Below, one piece after another: positions 36,649 through 44,882 of a DNA stretch of 64,000 nt. This DNA is from an uncultured Sphingomonadaceae bacterium. GTDB lineage: Bacteria; Pseudomonadota; Alphaproteobacteria; Sphingomonadales; Sphingomonadaceae. Within the stretch, counting starts at the first letter, position 1. Every line of letters starts with the position of its first letter. The translations under genes were made by a program, and so were the position numbers. The notes under the pieces were generated by a model, which was given only the letters and a program-made list of their open reading frames with translations, did not search any database and was not told the origin of the DNA. The stretch is from the NCBI GenBank assembly GCA_947503245.1, contig CANNCV010000001.1, positions 1,053,501 through 1,117,500 on the forward strand, given 5' to 3'.

Positions 36649-37431
36649 ATGGAACTGAACGATAAAATCTCCGCAGTCATTACTGGCGGTGCATCCGGTT
36701 TGGGCGCAGCAACAGCGCGTATCTTGGCCGAAAAAGGCGTAAAGGTTGCGCTGTTTGACCTGAATGAAGAAAAGGGCGAAGCGCTGGCCAGTGAGCTGGG
36801 CGGCACATTCTGCAAAGTGAATGTGACCGAAGATGACAGCGTTGATGCTGGTTTTGCAAAGGCACGCGCGGCCCATGGTCAGGAGCGGATTTTGGTCAAT
36901 TGCGCCGGTATCGGTAATGCGATCAAAACCGCCAGCCGTTCCAAAGAAGATGGTTCGATCAAGCATTTCCCAATGGATGCTTTCAACTTCGTCATTCAGG
37001 TTAATCTGGTCGGCACTTTTCGTTGTATTGCTAAATCAGCAGCAGGTATGTTGACGCTTGATCCGCTGGCATGTGGTGATCGCGGTGCCATGGTGAACAC
37101 GGCGTCCGTTGCGGCCGAAGATGGCCAAATTGGTCAAGCGGCCTATTCTGCATCAAAAGGCGGCGTTGTGGGTATGACCCTGCCCATCGCGCGTGATCTT
37201 AGCCGCGAAGGGATCAGGGTAAACACAATCCTGCCTGGCATTTTCGATACGCCGTTGCTGGCCGGCGCGCCGCAACCGGTGCGCGATGCTTTGGGTGCGA
37301 TGGTGCCGCATCCGCCGCGTCTGGGCGTGCCGCATGAATATGCGAAGCTGGCGCTGTGCATGATTGAAACCGGATATTTCAACGGTGAAGATGTCCGTCT
37401 TGATGGCGGCATCAGAATGGCACCACGTTAA
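36649..37431 (+). CDS. SDR-family dehydrogenase, 3-hydroxyacyl-CoA dehydrogenase (HSD10) type
   Basis: A 260-residue short-chain dehydrogenase. NAD site GxxxGxG is ITGGASGLGAATARIL, followed by LFDLNEEKGE; catalytic Tyr and Lys are in AAYSASKGGVVGMT with Ser in VNTASVAAEDG. The sequence GQAAYSASKGG and IARDLSREGIRVNTILPGIFDTPL resemble type 10 hydroxysteroid/3-hydroxyacyl-CoA dehydrogenases. In this operon it probably oxidises the 3-hydroxyacyl-CoA between crotonase and thiolase. Confidence 0.9.
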   Translation: MELNDKISAVITGGASGLGAATARILAEKGVKVALFDLNEEKGEALASELGGTFCKVNVTEDDSVDAGFAKARAAHGQERILVNCAGIGNAIKTASRSKEDGSIKHFPMDAFNFVIQVNLVGTFRCIAKSAAGMLTLDPLACGDRGAMVNTASVAAEDGQIGQAAYSASKGGVVGMTLPIARDLSREGIRVNTILPGIFDTPLLAGAPQPVRDALGAMVPHPPRLGVPHEYAKLALCMIETGYFNGEDVRLDGGIRMAPR

Positions 37432-37490
37432 ACAAGGCGGACATTAAAAAGCCTTACACATTGGGCCAATTTCGAAAACAGGGGGTAATG

Positions 37491-38363
37491 ATGGCAGATT
37501 ATACGCAAATTCTCTATGCAGTGCAGGATGGCATTGCCACCATTACCCTGAACCGGCCTGAAAAGATGAATGCCTATACCGGCACCATGCAGCAGGAAAT
37601 GTGCGCGGCCTTTGATGCTGCGGATGACGATGATGATGTTCGGGCGATCATTGTAACAGGTAGTGGAGACAGAGCCTTTTGTGCTGGTGCTGATCTTACA
37701 CCAGATGATGATCGGCAAGTCTTTGCCAGTGGTGATGATATAACCGATTTGTCCGACAGCCGCGTGCGCGATGGCGGGGGCAGGCTGACCTTGAGGATTT
37801 TCCAGTGCAAGAAACCCGTTATCGCGGCGGTCAATGGTGCCGCAGTAGGGATTGGCGCAACAATGCAGCTGCCCATGGATTTCCGGCTGGCCAGCACCAA
37901 TGCCCGTTTCGGCTTTGTCTTTGCGCGGCGCGGTATTGTGCCCGAAGCGGCATCGAGCTGGTTCTTACCGCGTCTTGTTGGCATGCAGCAAGCAATGGAA
38001 TGGTGCATGACAGGGCGCGTGTTCAAGGCGGATGAGGCTTTGGCAGGCGGGTTGGTGCGTTCGGTGCATGCGCCAGAGGATTTGCTGCCAGCGGCCACAG
38101 CATTGGCCCGTGAAATTGCCGATAACACGGCGCCTGTCTCCATCGCGCTGACCCGCGCGATGTTGTGGCGCAATTCTGCGGCGGAACATCCAATGATGGC
38201 GCACCGCGTTGATAGCCGCGCCATTTTCACGCGCGCCAGAGCGAGTGATGCAAAAGAGGGTATTGCCAGCTTTTTAGAAAAGCGTGCGCCGGTCTATCCC
38301 GATAAAGTGTCGACAGATATGCCTGACTTCTTCCCTTGGTGGGAAGAACCGGACTATCAATAA
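37491..38363 (+). CDS. Enoyl-CoA hydratase/isomerase (crotonase) family protein
   Basis: A 290-residue crotonase. The oxyanion-hole motifs are GDRAFCAGADLTPD and VNGAAVGIGATMQLPMDFR; the acidic region RRGIVPEAASSWFLPRLVG holds a catalytic Glu. Two adjacent ATGs exist (37488 and 37491); the GGGGGT ribosome site is better spaced for the second. Adds water to an enoyl-CoA or acts as an isomerase in the same beta-oxidation route as its neighbours. The TetR gene starts 6 bases after its stop. Confidence 0.9.
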   Translation: MADYTQILYAVQDGIATITLNRPEKMNAYTGTMQQEMCAAFDAADDDDDVRAIIVTGSGDRAFCAGADLTPDDDRQVFASGDDITDLSDSRVRDGGGRLTLRIFQCKKPVIAAVNGAAVGIGATMQLPMDFRLASTNARFGFVFARRGIVPEAASSWFLPRLVGMQQAMEWCMTGRVFKADEALAGGLVRSVHAPEDLLPAATALAREIADNTAPVSIALTRAMLWRNSAAEHPMMAHRVDSRAIFTRARASDAKEGIASFLEKRAPVYPDKVSTDMPDFFPWWEEPDYQ

Positions 38364-38368
38364 AAGCC

Positions 38369-39019
38369 ATGAGTGAGCAGATGATAAAATCGACCCAGGC
38401 CAGCAATGACGATAAAGCCGATAACGGCAATGCCCGCGACCAATTGCTGTCTGCCACGCGTGAGATTATGCGCGATGGTGACACGATTGATATTTCGCTG
38501 AGTGAATTGTCTTTGCGTGCAGGGTTGAACAGTGCGTTGGTGAAATATTATTTTGGCAACAAACAGGGCTTGATGCTTGCTCTGCTGGATAGCGATATGC
38601 GCCGTATTTTGGCCAGCGTCGATGCGTTGCTGGCCAAAGACATGGCGCCGGACGTGAAGCTACGCAAACATATACGCGCCGCGATACAAACATATTATGA
38701 TTGCCCGTATCTCAATCGTCTTTTGATGCGTTTGGTGCGCGATGCCGCGCCGCAAGACGCAGCAAAAATTGCCGATGATTATCTGCGGCCATTGTCACAA
38801 GCCTATGACAAGCTGATTGACGAAGGTGTCTCACAAGGGATTTTCCGCAAAACAGACCCGCAGCTTTTTTATTTCATGGTGACGGGTACGGCCGACCGCT
38901 TCTTTTCGGCAAGGCTGGTTTTGCGCCATTGCTTTGATCAGGAAACGGTTACCCCGGAGATGCGCGATTCCTATGCTGATCAGGTCGAAGACATTATGAT
39001 GCGCGGTATTTTGGTATAA
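38369..39019 (+). CDS. TetR/AcrR-family transcriptional regulator
   Basis: A 216-residue regulator. The N-terminal helix-turn-helix is in ARDQLLSATREIM ... ISLSELSLRAGLNSALVKYYFGNKQGLMLALL, typical of TetR proteins. The C-terminal half is a ligand domain of the fatty-acid-responsive kind (YDCPYLNRLLMRLVRDAAP). Being the last gene of the thiolase operon suggests it represses its own operon through the palindrome at 35320 and the acyl-CoA synthetase operon through the one at 29904, with an acyl-CoA as inducer. This is inference from layout. Confidence 0.9.
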   Translation: MSEQMIKSTQASNDDKADNGNARDQLLSATREIMRDGDTIDISLSELSLRAGLNSALVKYYFGNKQGLMLALLDSDMRRILASVDALLAKDMAPDVKLRKHIRAAIQTYYDCPYLNRLLMRLVRDAAPQDAAKIADDYLRPLSQAYDKLIDEGVSQGIFRKTDPQLFYFMVTGTADRFFSARLVLRHCFDQETVTPEMRDSYADQVEDIMMRGILV

Positions 39020-39081
39020 GTTCGTTCTGACATTGCAACAATAATCCTAAACTTAGCCTTTGGTCTGTCGTTTAGAGCTAT

Positions 39082-39504
39082 GTGCACAATATAAAATCCT
39101 TAAGCGACCATCAGGCCCTTTGCTATAAATTGGCGGAGCACCGCAGCGCATTGAAAGACGCCATGGCGGCAGGGGCAAGTGCTAAGGTTACTGAATGTCG
39201 GCGCGCCATGTTTGCTTATCTGGCCAAGCTGGACCCCATGGCTTTTGACCTGCATGACAGCGGCATTTCAAGAATACGCAGGGAAATCATTTCTATCTTG
39301 GCCGAGGCTGACCAATATTTGGGCTATGAGAAGGAAAAGATGCGCCTAAAAAACCTGCATAGGCCGGATAATCAATTGGCATGCCGAAATGCCGATGAGA
39401 CATTCATACCCGCAAAGCTGACCAGCAATTTGATTCAAACCACCAAAAAACTGCGCGCCATACGCAAGAAGATGGTGGAGCACCGCATTTTGGTTGGCGG
39501 CTAG
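39082..39504 (+). CDS. Hypothetical protein
   Basis: A 140-residue protein beginning with GTG at 39082 (MHNIKSLSDHQALCYKLAEH). It is basic, helical-looking and soluble, with many Arg/Lys in the C-terminal half (KLRAIRKKMVEHRIL). Composition is protein-like and there is no better frame across the region. I recognise no family. It is 62 bases after the TetR stop, probably a separate unit, and converges on the DUF2147 gene. Confidence 0.6.
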   Translation: MHNIKSLSDHQALCYKLAEHRSALKDAMAAGASAKVTECRRAMFAYLAKLDPMAFDLHDSGISRIRREIISILAEADQYLGYEKEKMRLKNLHRPDNQLACRNADETFIPAKLTSNLIQTTKKLRAIRKKMVEHRILVGG

Positions 39505-39541
39505 TCGCAATCTTAAGCTGGATCACGACGTGCCTAGGTGT

Positions 39542-39964
39542 TTACTTCGCCCGCGTCCAATATTGGCTCTGGCAAAAGAATGCGATGCACCCTTCAACCT
39601 TCAATTTGCCATTCTTCAACAATGTGAGGATGGAGCGATATTGTTTGCCATTACGTGGGTCGTAAATTTTCCCGCGCCACTTTTTTCCGTCCGGTTTGAA
39701 CTGGGTCAAAATGGGCAAACCCACAATCGTCCGGTTACGCAATTTCGGATTGGGATTGTTAACATCTTTTAGATTGGAATCCGGCGTGCTGACCAGTATT
39801 TTGGAGATACGTCCGCATACGGTCTTGCCGCATTGGGATATTGTAATGACGGAATCGCCTTCGGTTGTGATCCATTTGCCAGTTACTGGCGCAGGCGCAG
39901 CATGCGCCGGCGTTGCACTGACTATGGCGGTTGCCATTATCAAAAACTTTAAGCTGTTGTGCAT
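39542..39964 (-). CDS. DUF2147 domain protein, secreted
   Basis: A 140-residue periplasmic protein. The signal peptide is MHNSLKFLIMATAIVSATPAHA. The mature part has GKWITTEGDSVITISQCGKTVCGRI, NRTIVGLPILTQFKPDGKKWRGKIYDPRNGKQYRS and KVEGCIAFFCQSQYWTR, the pattern of DUF2147, with two Cys pairs likely bonded. Function of this family is not established. The ATG at 39964 begins the signal peptide; a longer frame reaches 40000. Confidence 0.85.
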   Translation of the reverse strand: MHNSLKFLIMATAIVSATPAHAAPAPVTGKWITTEGDSVITISQCGKTVCGRISKILVSTPDSNLKDVNNPNPKLRNRTIVGLPILTQFKPDGKKWRGKIYDPRNGKQYRSILTLLKNGKLKVEGCIAFFCQSQYWTRAK

Positions 39965-40100
39965 CAAATATTCCCGTTGTTTTTGCCAAACTTTCCTCAT
40001 CTGTTATAGCATATACTATGAATGAGAAATGGCCGAGCATGGGTTCCTACCCCGTAATTAGGCCATTGCTGTTCAATAATTACATTTCGGGGATGCAACA

Positions 40101-41324
40101 ATGGTAAAATTTTCTTTCGTGCCGTCTTTCGGGACAGTTTTTGCGGTGGCTTTGGCAGCCCCGATTATGGCCAGTCCTGCAATGGCAAAGACAATCAATG
40201 TCGCGGCAGAAGATGGAGCGCAGGAGCGCCTTCAGGAAGCGTTGATCCTTGCTGAGACAGGAGATGAGATTATTTTGGGCAAAGGCACGTTTGTGCTAAG
40301 TGATGGTTTGTCGCTTGATGTTGACGGTGTCACTGTGCGCGGAGCGGGCCCGGATGCAACCGTCTTGGATTTTACCGGCCAGCAAGGCAGTGGTGAAGGG
40401 TTATTGGTGACATCTGATAATGTGATGCTGCGTGATTTCGCGCTGATCAATACAAAGGGCGATGGCATTAAGTCGAAAGGTGCCGATAATATTGTTTATT
40501 ATAATCTGCGCGTTGAATGGACGGGTGGACCAAAGACCAGCAACGGCGCCTATGGCATCTACCCGGTAGAATCGGAAAATGTGCTGGTTGATAAGGCAGT
40601 TGTTATCGGCGCATCAGATGCGGGTATTTATGTTGGTCAGTCGCGCAATATTATCGTGCGCAACAGTACGGCATCATATAATGTCGCCGGGATTGAGATT
40701 GAAAATAGCTTTGATGCGGATGTGCATAGCAATATCGCCATGCACAATACGGGCGGCATATTGGTGTTTGATCTGCCCAATTTGCCGCAACAAGGCGGGC
40801 ATAATGTGCGGGTCTTCTCCAATCGTGTCACCGATAATGACACACCCAATTTCGCGCCAGCTGGCAATATTGTTGCCAGTGTACCCATGGGCAGCGGAGT
40901 GATGGTTATCGCCAATCGCGATGTAGAGATTTTCGGCAATGTATTTGATAATAACAGCTCGGCCAATGTGATTGTGGTTGGCTATCAGCAGAAATTTGAC
41001 GATCCTAATTATCAGCCGGTTGCTCGCAATGTGCGGGTCGACCAGAACAAACATGGCAAAGCGGGATATGCTCCGGCCTTTCCCGGCGGTGCGCAATTGG
41101 CCGCAGCATTGGGCGGCGCGGTTCCGCCGATCATTTGGGATGGTGTAGAGGGTGAGGCCGCCAATGTGAATTCTTCAGACCCAGTGCCGTTTTTGTCGCT
41201 TGGTCTAACAACATCATCGCAGCCAGTAAGTGAGGCACAGCCTTTTATGGTAGCAGCGTCGAAGGTTACTCTTAACTTGCCTGCCATCACCATGCCTGAA
41301 GCTATGGAAGCCAAAATCCGCTAA
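40101..41324 (+). CDS. Parallel beta-helix repeat protein partnered with a diheme cytochrome
   Basis: A 407-residue exported protein with signal peptide (FAVALAAPIMASPAMA). After GAQERLQEALILAETGDEII come right-handed beta-helix coils with repeats such as NVMLRDFALINTKGDGIKSK, NVLVDKAVVIGASDAGIYVG and NIIVRNSTASYNVAGIEIEN. It matches the beta-helix family that is known to occur in two-gene pairs with the diheme cytochrome family coded next (HNE_0200/SO2930 type). The role of the pair is unknown. Its TAA overlaps the cytochrome ATG (TAATG). Confidence 0.85.
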   Translation: MVKFSFVPSFGTVFAVALAAPIMASPAMAKTINVAAEDGAQERLQEALILAETGDEIILGKGTFVLSDGLSLDVDGVTVRGAGPDATVLDFTGQQGSGEGLLVTSDNVMLRDFALINTKGDGIKSKGADNIVYYNLRVEWTGGPKTSNGAYGIYPVESENVLVDKAVVIGASDAGIYVGQSRNIIVRNSTASYNVAGIEIENSFDADVHSNIAMHNTGGILVFDLPNLPQQGGHNVRVFSNRVTDNDTPNFAPAGNIVASVPMGSGVMVIANRDVEIFGNVFDNNSSANVIVVGYQQKFDDPNYQPVARNVRVDQNKHGKAGYAPAFPGGAQLAAALGGAVPPIIWDGVEGEAANVNSSDPVPFLSLGLTTSSQPVSEAQPFMVAASKVTLNLPAITMPEAMEAKIR

Positions 41325-42430
41325 TGGCACGCAATTCTGTGATCACAAAATCGTTTGCCCGTACCGTTATGTTGGCGTCTTTGGTCATGATGGCGCTGCC
41401 GGCTTTGTCTGGTGGCGATGATTCAGATGCGCCCCAATCATCAGCAACCAATAGCCAGAGCGTCAATGAAGAGGCAATCCTGAATGGCGGCTATGTACGT
41501 AATCTGTCGGAATTTGGGCTGTTTGCTGATCTCACAGCATTAGAGCCAGCCAATAATGTCCACCCCTATGCGTTGAACGCTGCGCTTTTCTCTGACTATG
41601 CGCAGAAAAAGCGCCTGATCTATGTGCCTGCAGGCAGTGATGTAGGGGTTGATGACATTAATGCCGTAGTGCAGTTGCCGGTGGGCAGCGTTTTGGTCAA
41701 AACATTTGGCTATCCTGATGCTGAGGGTGTTTATAAGCCAGTGGAAACACGGCTTTTGCTGCACCGGGCAGAGGGTTGGGTTGCGCTGCCTTATATATGG
41801 AATGAAGATCGCAGCGATGCCAAGCTGGCCTTGGGCGGTCGGCGGATGATGGTGGACGCCACATTGCCTGATGGTAGCCGCCAGCAAATAAGCTATGCCG
41901 TGCCCAATAAGAACCAGTGCAAAGGGTGCCATTCGCTTGACAACATCGTCACGCCTATCGGTCCCAAATTGCGCAATCTTAATAATGGCGATGGATCGGG
42001 GCAGATAGCGCGATTGCAAAAGGCTGGTGTTTTGCCGGACATATTGCCTGACCATCCTGTTATGCCAGCGATTGATGCACAGGCACCATTAGCAGATCGG
42101 GCGCGCGCCTATCTCGACATTAATTGCTCCCATTGCCATAATCGTAAAGGTCCGGCCAGCAATTCCGGCCTTTTTCTGACTTATCAGGAAGACAATGCTG
42201 TCGCGCTTGGTATTGGCAAACGCCCTGTTGCGGCTGGCCGTGGCAGCGGCGGCCGTGACTTTGCCATCGCGCCGGGTCATGCTGACCAGTCGATTATGCT
42301 TTATCGCATGGGCTCGATAGAGCCAGGCATCGCGATGCCGGAACTGGGCCGAAATGTTAATGATGAGGCTGGTTTGGCCTTGATAGGCGCATGGATTGAC
42401 GCCATGGACAGCTCTGCCAAACCGGAATAA
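41324..42430 (+). CDS. SO2930/HNE_0200-family diheme c-type cytochrome
   Basis: A 368-residue exported protein with an N-terminal signal (TVMLASLVMMALPALSG). Two heme c attachment sites CxxCH are present: KNQCKGCHSLDN near residue 204 and INCSHCHNRKGPAS near 267. The region VHPYALNAALFSDYAQKKRL and YAVPNKNQCKGCHSLDN is typical of the family coded next to the beta-helix protein. It would carry electrons in the periplasm, perhaps for an oxidation linked to the beta-helix partner; no substrate is known. Confidence 0.87.
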   Translation: MARNSVITKSFARTVMLASLVMMALPALSGGDDSDAPQSSATNSQSVNEEAILNGGYVRNLSEFGLFADLTALEPANNVHPYALNAALFSDYAQKKRLIYVPAGSDVGVDDINAVVQLPVGSVLVKTFGYPDAEGVYKPVETRLLLHRAEGWVALPYIWNEDRSDAKLALGGRRMMVDATLPDGSRQQISYAVPNKNQCKGCHSLDNIVTPIGPKLRNLNNGDGSGQIARLQKAGVLPDILPDHPVMPAIDAQAPLADRARAYLDINCSHCHNRKGPASNSGLFLTYQEDNAVALGIGKRPVAAGRGSGGRDFAIAPGHADQSIMLYRMGSIEPGIAMPELGRNVNDEAGLALIGAWIDAMDSSAKPE

Positions 42431-42471
42431 CCCTTCTGCCCATACGGGCCGATAATCAGCGAGAAATAATG

Positions 42472-43341
42472 ATGAGCGAATGGACAATTGGTGTCATTGG
42501 TGGTTCGGGCCTTTATGCGATTGAAGGCCTTGACGATGTGCAGGAGATAGCGATTAAAAGCCCCTTTGGTGCCCCGTCTTCCTCTGTCATTATTGGCTAT
42601 ATCCACGGCGTAAAGTTCGTATTTCTGCCGCGCCATGGTGCGGGGCACGCTATTCCGCCCAGTGAGGTGAATGCGCGGGCAAATATTGATGTTTTGAAAC
42701 GCGCGGGTTGCACGGATATTTTGGCTATTTCTGCCATTGGATCATTGCGGGAGGAATTGCCGCCGGGCAAATTTGTTATTGTCGACCAGTTTATTGATCG
42801 CACACGCCTGCGCCCGTCTAGTTTTTTTGGCACTGGAATGGTCGCGCATGTGTCAATGGCTGACCCAGTTTGCCCCAGATTGTCTGATTTGGCCGAGGCT
42901 GCATCACGCGAAGCAGGCGTAGCGACACATCGCGGCGGCACCTATCTTGCCATGGAAGGGCCGCAATTTTCGTCACGCGCTGAAAGTCATATGTATCGCA
43001 ATTGGGGCGCGGACGTTATTGGCATGACCGCTATGCCAGAGGCGAAGCTGGCACGTGAAGCGGAGCTGCCTTATGCACTGGTTGGCATGGTGACCGATTA
43101 TGACTGCTGGCGTGAGGGCGAAGATGCCGTGGAAGTAGAAGCGGTTATTGCGCAAATGGGTGCCAATGCCGAAAAGGCGCGGCAATTGGTCATCAATCTT
43201 GCCAAAAACCTGCCGCAGAGCAGATCTGCCTGTCCCATAGATAATTGCCTTGATTTCGCTCTTATCACCGCGCCAGAAGCTCGCGATCCACAAACATTAG
43301 CGAAGTTGGATGCCGTGGCAGGGCGTGTTCTGGGCAAATAG
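42472..43341 (+). CDS. mtnP: S-methyl-5'-thioadenosine phosphorylase
   Basis: A 289-residue enzyme that splits methylthioadenosine with phosphate into adenine and methylthioribose-1-phosphate, recycling the by-product of polyamine synthesis. Motifs: IGVIGGSGLYAIEGL, FLPRHGAGHAIPPSEVN, LAISAIGSLREELPPGKFVI, TYLAMEGPQFSSRAES and GMTAMPEAKLAREAELPYA. Start is one of two consecutive ATGs (42469 or 42472). It lies 41 bases after the cytochrome gene. Confidence 0.95.
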   Translation: MSEWTIGVIGGSGLYAIEGLDDVQEIAIKSPFGAPSSSVIIGYIHGVKFVFLPRHGAGHAIPPSEVNARANIDVLKRAGCTDILAISAIGSLREELPPGKFVIVDQFIDRTRLRPSSFFGTGMVAHVSMADPVCPRLSDLAEAASREAGVATHRGGTYLAMEGPQFSSRAESHMYRNWGADVIGMTAMPEAKLAREAELPYALVGMVTDYDCWREGEDAVEVEAVIAQMGANAEKARQLVINLAKNLPQSRSACPIDNCLDFALITAPEARDPQTLAKLDAVAGRVLGK

Positions 43342-43370
43342 ACAAAGGCCGCCGGTATAGATTGTCTATA

Positions 43371-44588
43371 TCAGCTTTGGGTGATGATGCTGTTGCTAGC
43401 GCTGAGCACGCTGCGCTGTTTTGCGGCATAAGCCAATATCACTACTGCCAGCAGAGCAGAGACAGTAGAACCGACAATCACGCCCAGTTTCAACTGCTCA
43501 ATCAGTAAGGGGTCTGAAAAAGCCAAGCCGCCAATGAACAGGCTCATGGTGAAGCCGACACCGGCAAGGCAAGACAATCCCAAAATCTGCATCCAACTTA
43601 GCCCATCAGGTTTGTTCACCAGCCCGATACGCACCGCAAGCCATGACAAGCCAAATATGCCGATAGGTTTGCCGATGACCAGACCAGCAATGATACCCAG
43701 GCTAAGATTTGAACTGATGCCGTCCAATGTATTTGCGCCGAAAACAAGCCCAGCATTTGCGAAGGCGAAAATTGGGAGCACCATGAAAGCGACCCATGGG
43801 TGCAGTGCATGTTCAATGCGCTCCAAAGGCTCTTCCCCGCGCACATAGAGCGGGACCATGAAGCCCGTAATAACTGCAGCGATTGTTGCGTGCACACCGG
43901 ATTTCAATATGCAGACCCACAGAATTGTGCCCAGAATGACATAGGGCGCAGTGCTGGCAACGCCTAAACGGTTTGCCAATATCAAGCCAACCAGCGGGAT
44001 GAGTGCCACGCAGAGCGGTGTTAGCGCAATATTTTCGGTATAGAATAATGCGACAATCAATATGGCACCGATATCGTCAATGATGGCGATGGCAAGGAGC
44101 AATGTTTTGAGCATCATCGGCGCGCGGCTGCCCATAAGCGCCAATATGCCCAAAGCGAAAGCGATGTCTGTTGCGGCGGGGACAGCCCAACCATTGATTG
44201 TGGCATTATTGCCAAGGTTAAGACCGACAAACAGCAATGCGGGTATAACCATGCCACCAATCGCCGCAACTAGCGGGAAAAGGGCGGCTTGTTTATCGCG
44301 AAACTGCCCAACCATGACTTCGCGCTTGACCTCTAAGGCGATGAGGAAAAAAAACAGCGCCATCAGGCCATCATTGATCCATAGCAATGCAGGTTTGTCG
44401 ATGGAAAAGTCGCCCAATATCATGGCGATGCGCAAATTGAGGAGATCTTGATAACCAGCAGAGAGCGATGTGTTGGCGATGATAAGCGCCATGATGGCAG
44501 CCGCGATCAAGATAAGACCAGCGGCGCTTTCCTTATTGATAAAATCCTTCAGGAAGAACTTTTCGGCTTCATCATTATAACCGGCCAC
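43371..44588 (-). CDS. nhaA: Na+/H+ antiporter NhaA
   Basis: A 405-residue inner-membrane antiporter exporting Na+ (or Li+) in exchange for protons. About twelve membrane spans are visible. The ion-binding Asp pair is in LLAIAIIDDIGAILIVALFY, and the unwound-helix regions AVPAATDIAFALG and GVGFTMSLFIGGLAF are conserved. Start is GTG at 44588 with GGAGAG upstream. The leader is strongly folded (listed separately), suggesting control by an RNA element. Confidence 0.95.
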   Translation of the reverse strand: MAGYNDEAEKFFLKDFINKESAAGLILIAAAIMALIIANTSLSAGYQDLLNLRIAMILGDFSIDKPALLWINDGLMALFFFLIALEVKREVMVGQFRDKQAALFPLVAAIGGMVIPALLFVGLNLGNNATINGWAVPAATDIAFALGILALMGSRAPMMLKTLLLAIAIIDDIGAILIVALFYTENIALTPLCVALIPLVGLILANRLGVASTAPYVILGTILWVCILKSGVHATIAAVITGFMVPLYVRGEEPLERIEHALHPWVAFMVLPIFAFANAGLVFGANTLDGISSNLSLGIIAGLVIGKPIGIFGLSWLAVRIGLVNKPDGLSWMQILGLSCLAGVGFTMSLFIGGLAFSDPLLIEQLKLGVIVGSTVSALLAVVILAYAAKQRSVLSASNSIITQS

Positions 44589-44631
44589 AGTTTTCTCTCC
44601 ATCTGCTTACTACAGCCATAATAGAAAATGA

Positions 44632-44745
44632 TGGTGCGGAACAGACGACTTTGGGAGTGCATAGGGGATATCGCAGCTCCGCACCAGTTTAATGCACCGG
44701 GAAAGGGATAATCGGTGCAAGGGAAGGTAATCTCTTTGTTGAGAG
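44632..44745 (-). promoter_or_regulatory. Structured 5' leader of nhaA, candidate cation-sensing riboswitch
   Basis: In the transcript direction three hairpins are seen: a small stem (arms at 44741-44744 and 44731-44734); a perfect 7-bp TGCACCG/CGGTGCA (44719-44713 with 44699-44693); and a perfect 9-bp TGGTGCGGA/TCCGCACCA (44686-44678 with 44640-44632) enclosing an inner GGAG/CTCC plus TGC/GCA stem. It ends about 45 bases before the GTG. Leaders of nhaA in proteobacteria are known to carry the nhaA-I and nhaA-II motifs, reported as lithium riboswitches; membership here is not verified. Confidence 0.5.
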
Positions 44746-44882
44746 TAATATGGTGATATTGTCTCATTTAGTCGAATATAAAAAAATCAGTTTTGCGATA
44801 GAAAAAAACAATCGACTTGCTCATTTCTTATGCTGCTTATCCATGGCGGCAAAACCGATAATGATGGTGAACGCTGGTCACG

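Noticed and set aside
36594-36815. Minus-strand frame ending in RHPELVSGSF
   Set aside because: The recognisable peptide is the translation of the REP-like repeat, and the rest is the shadow of the SDR gene.
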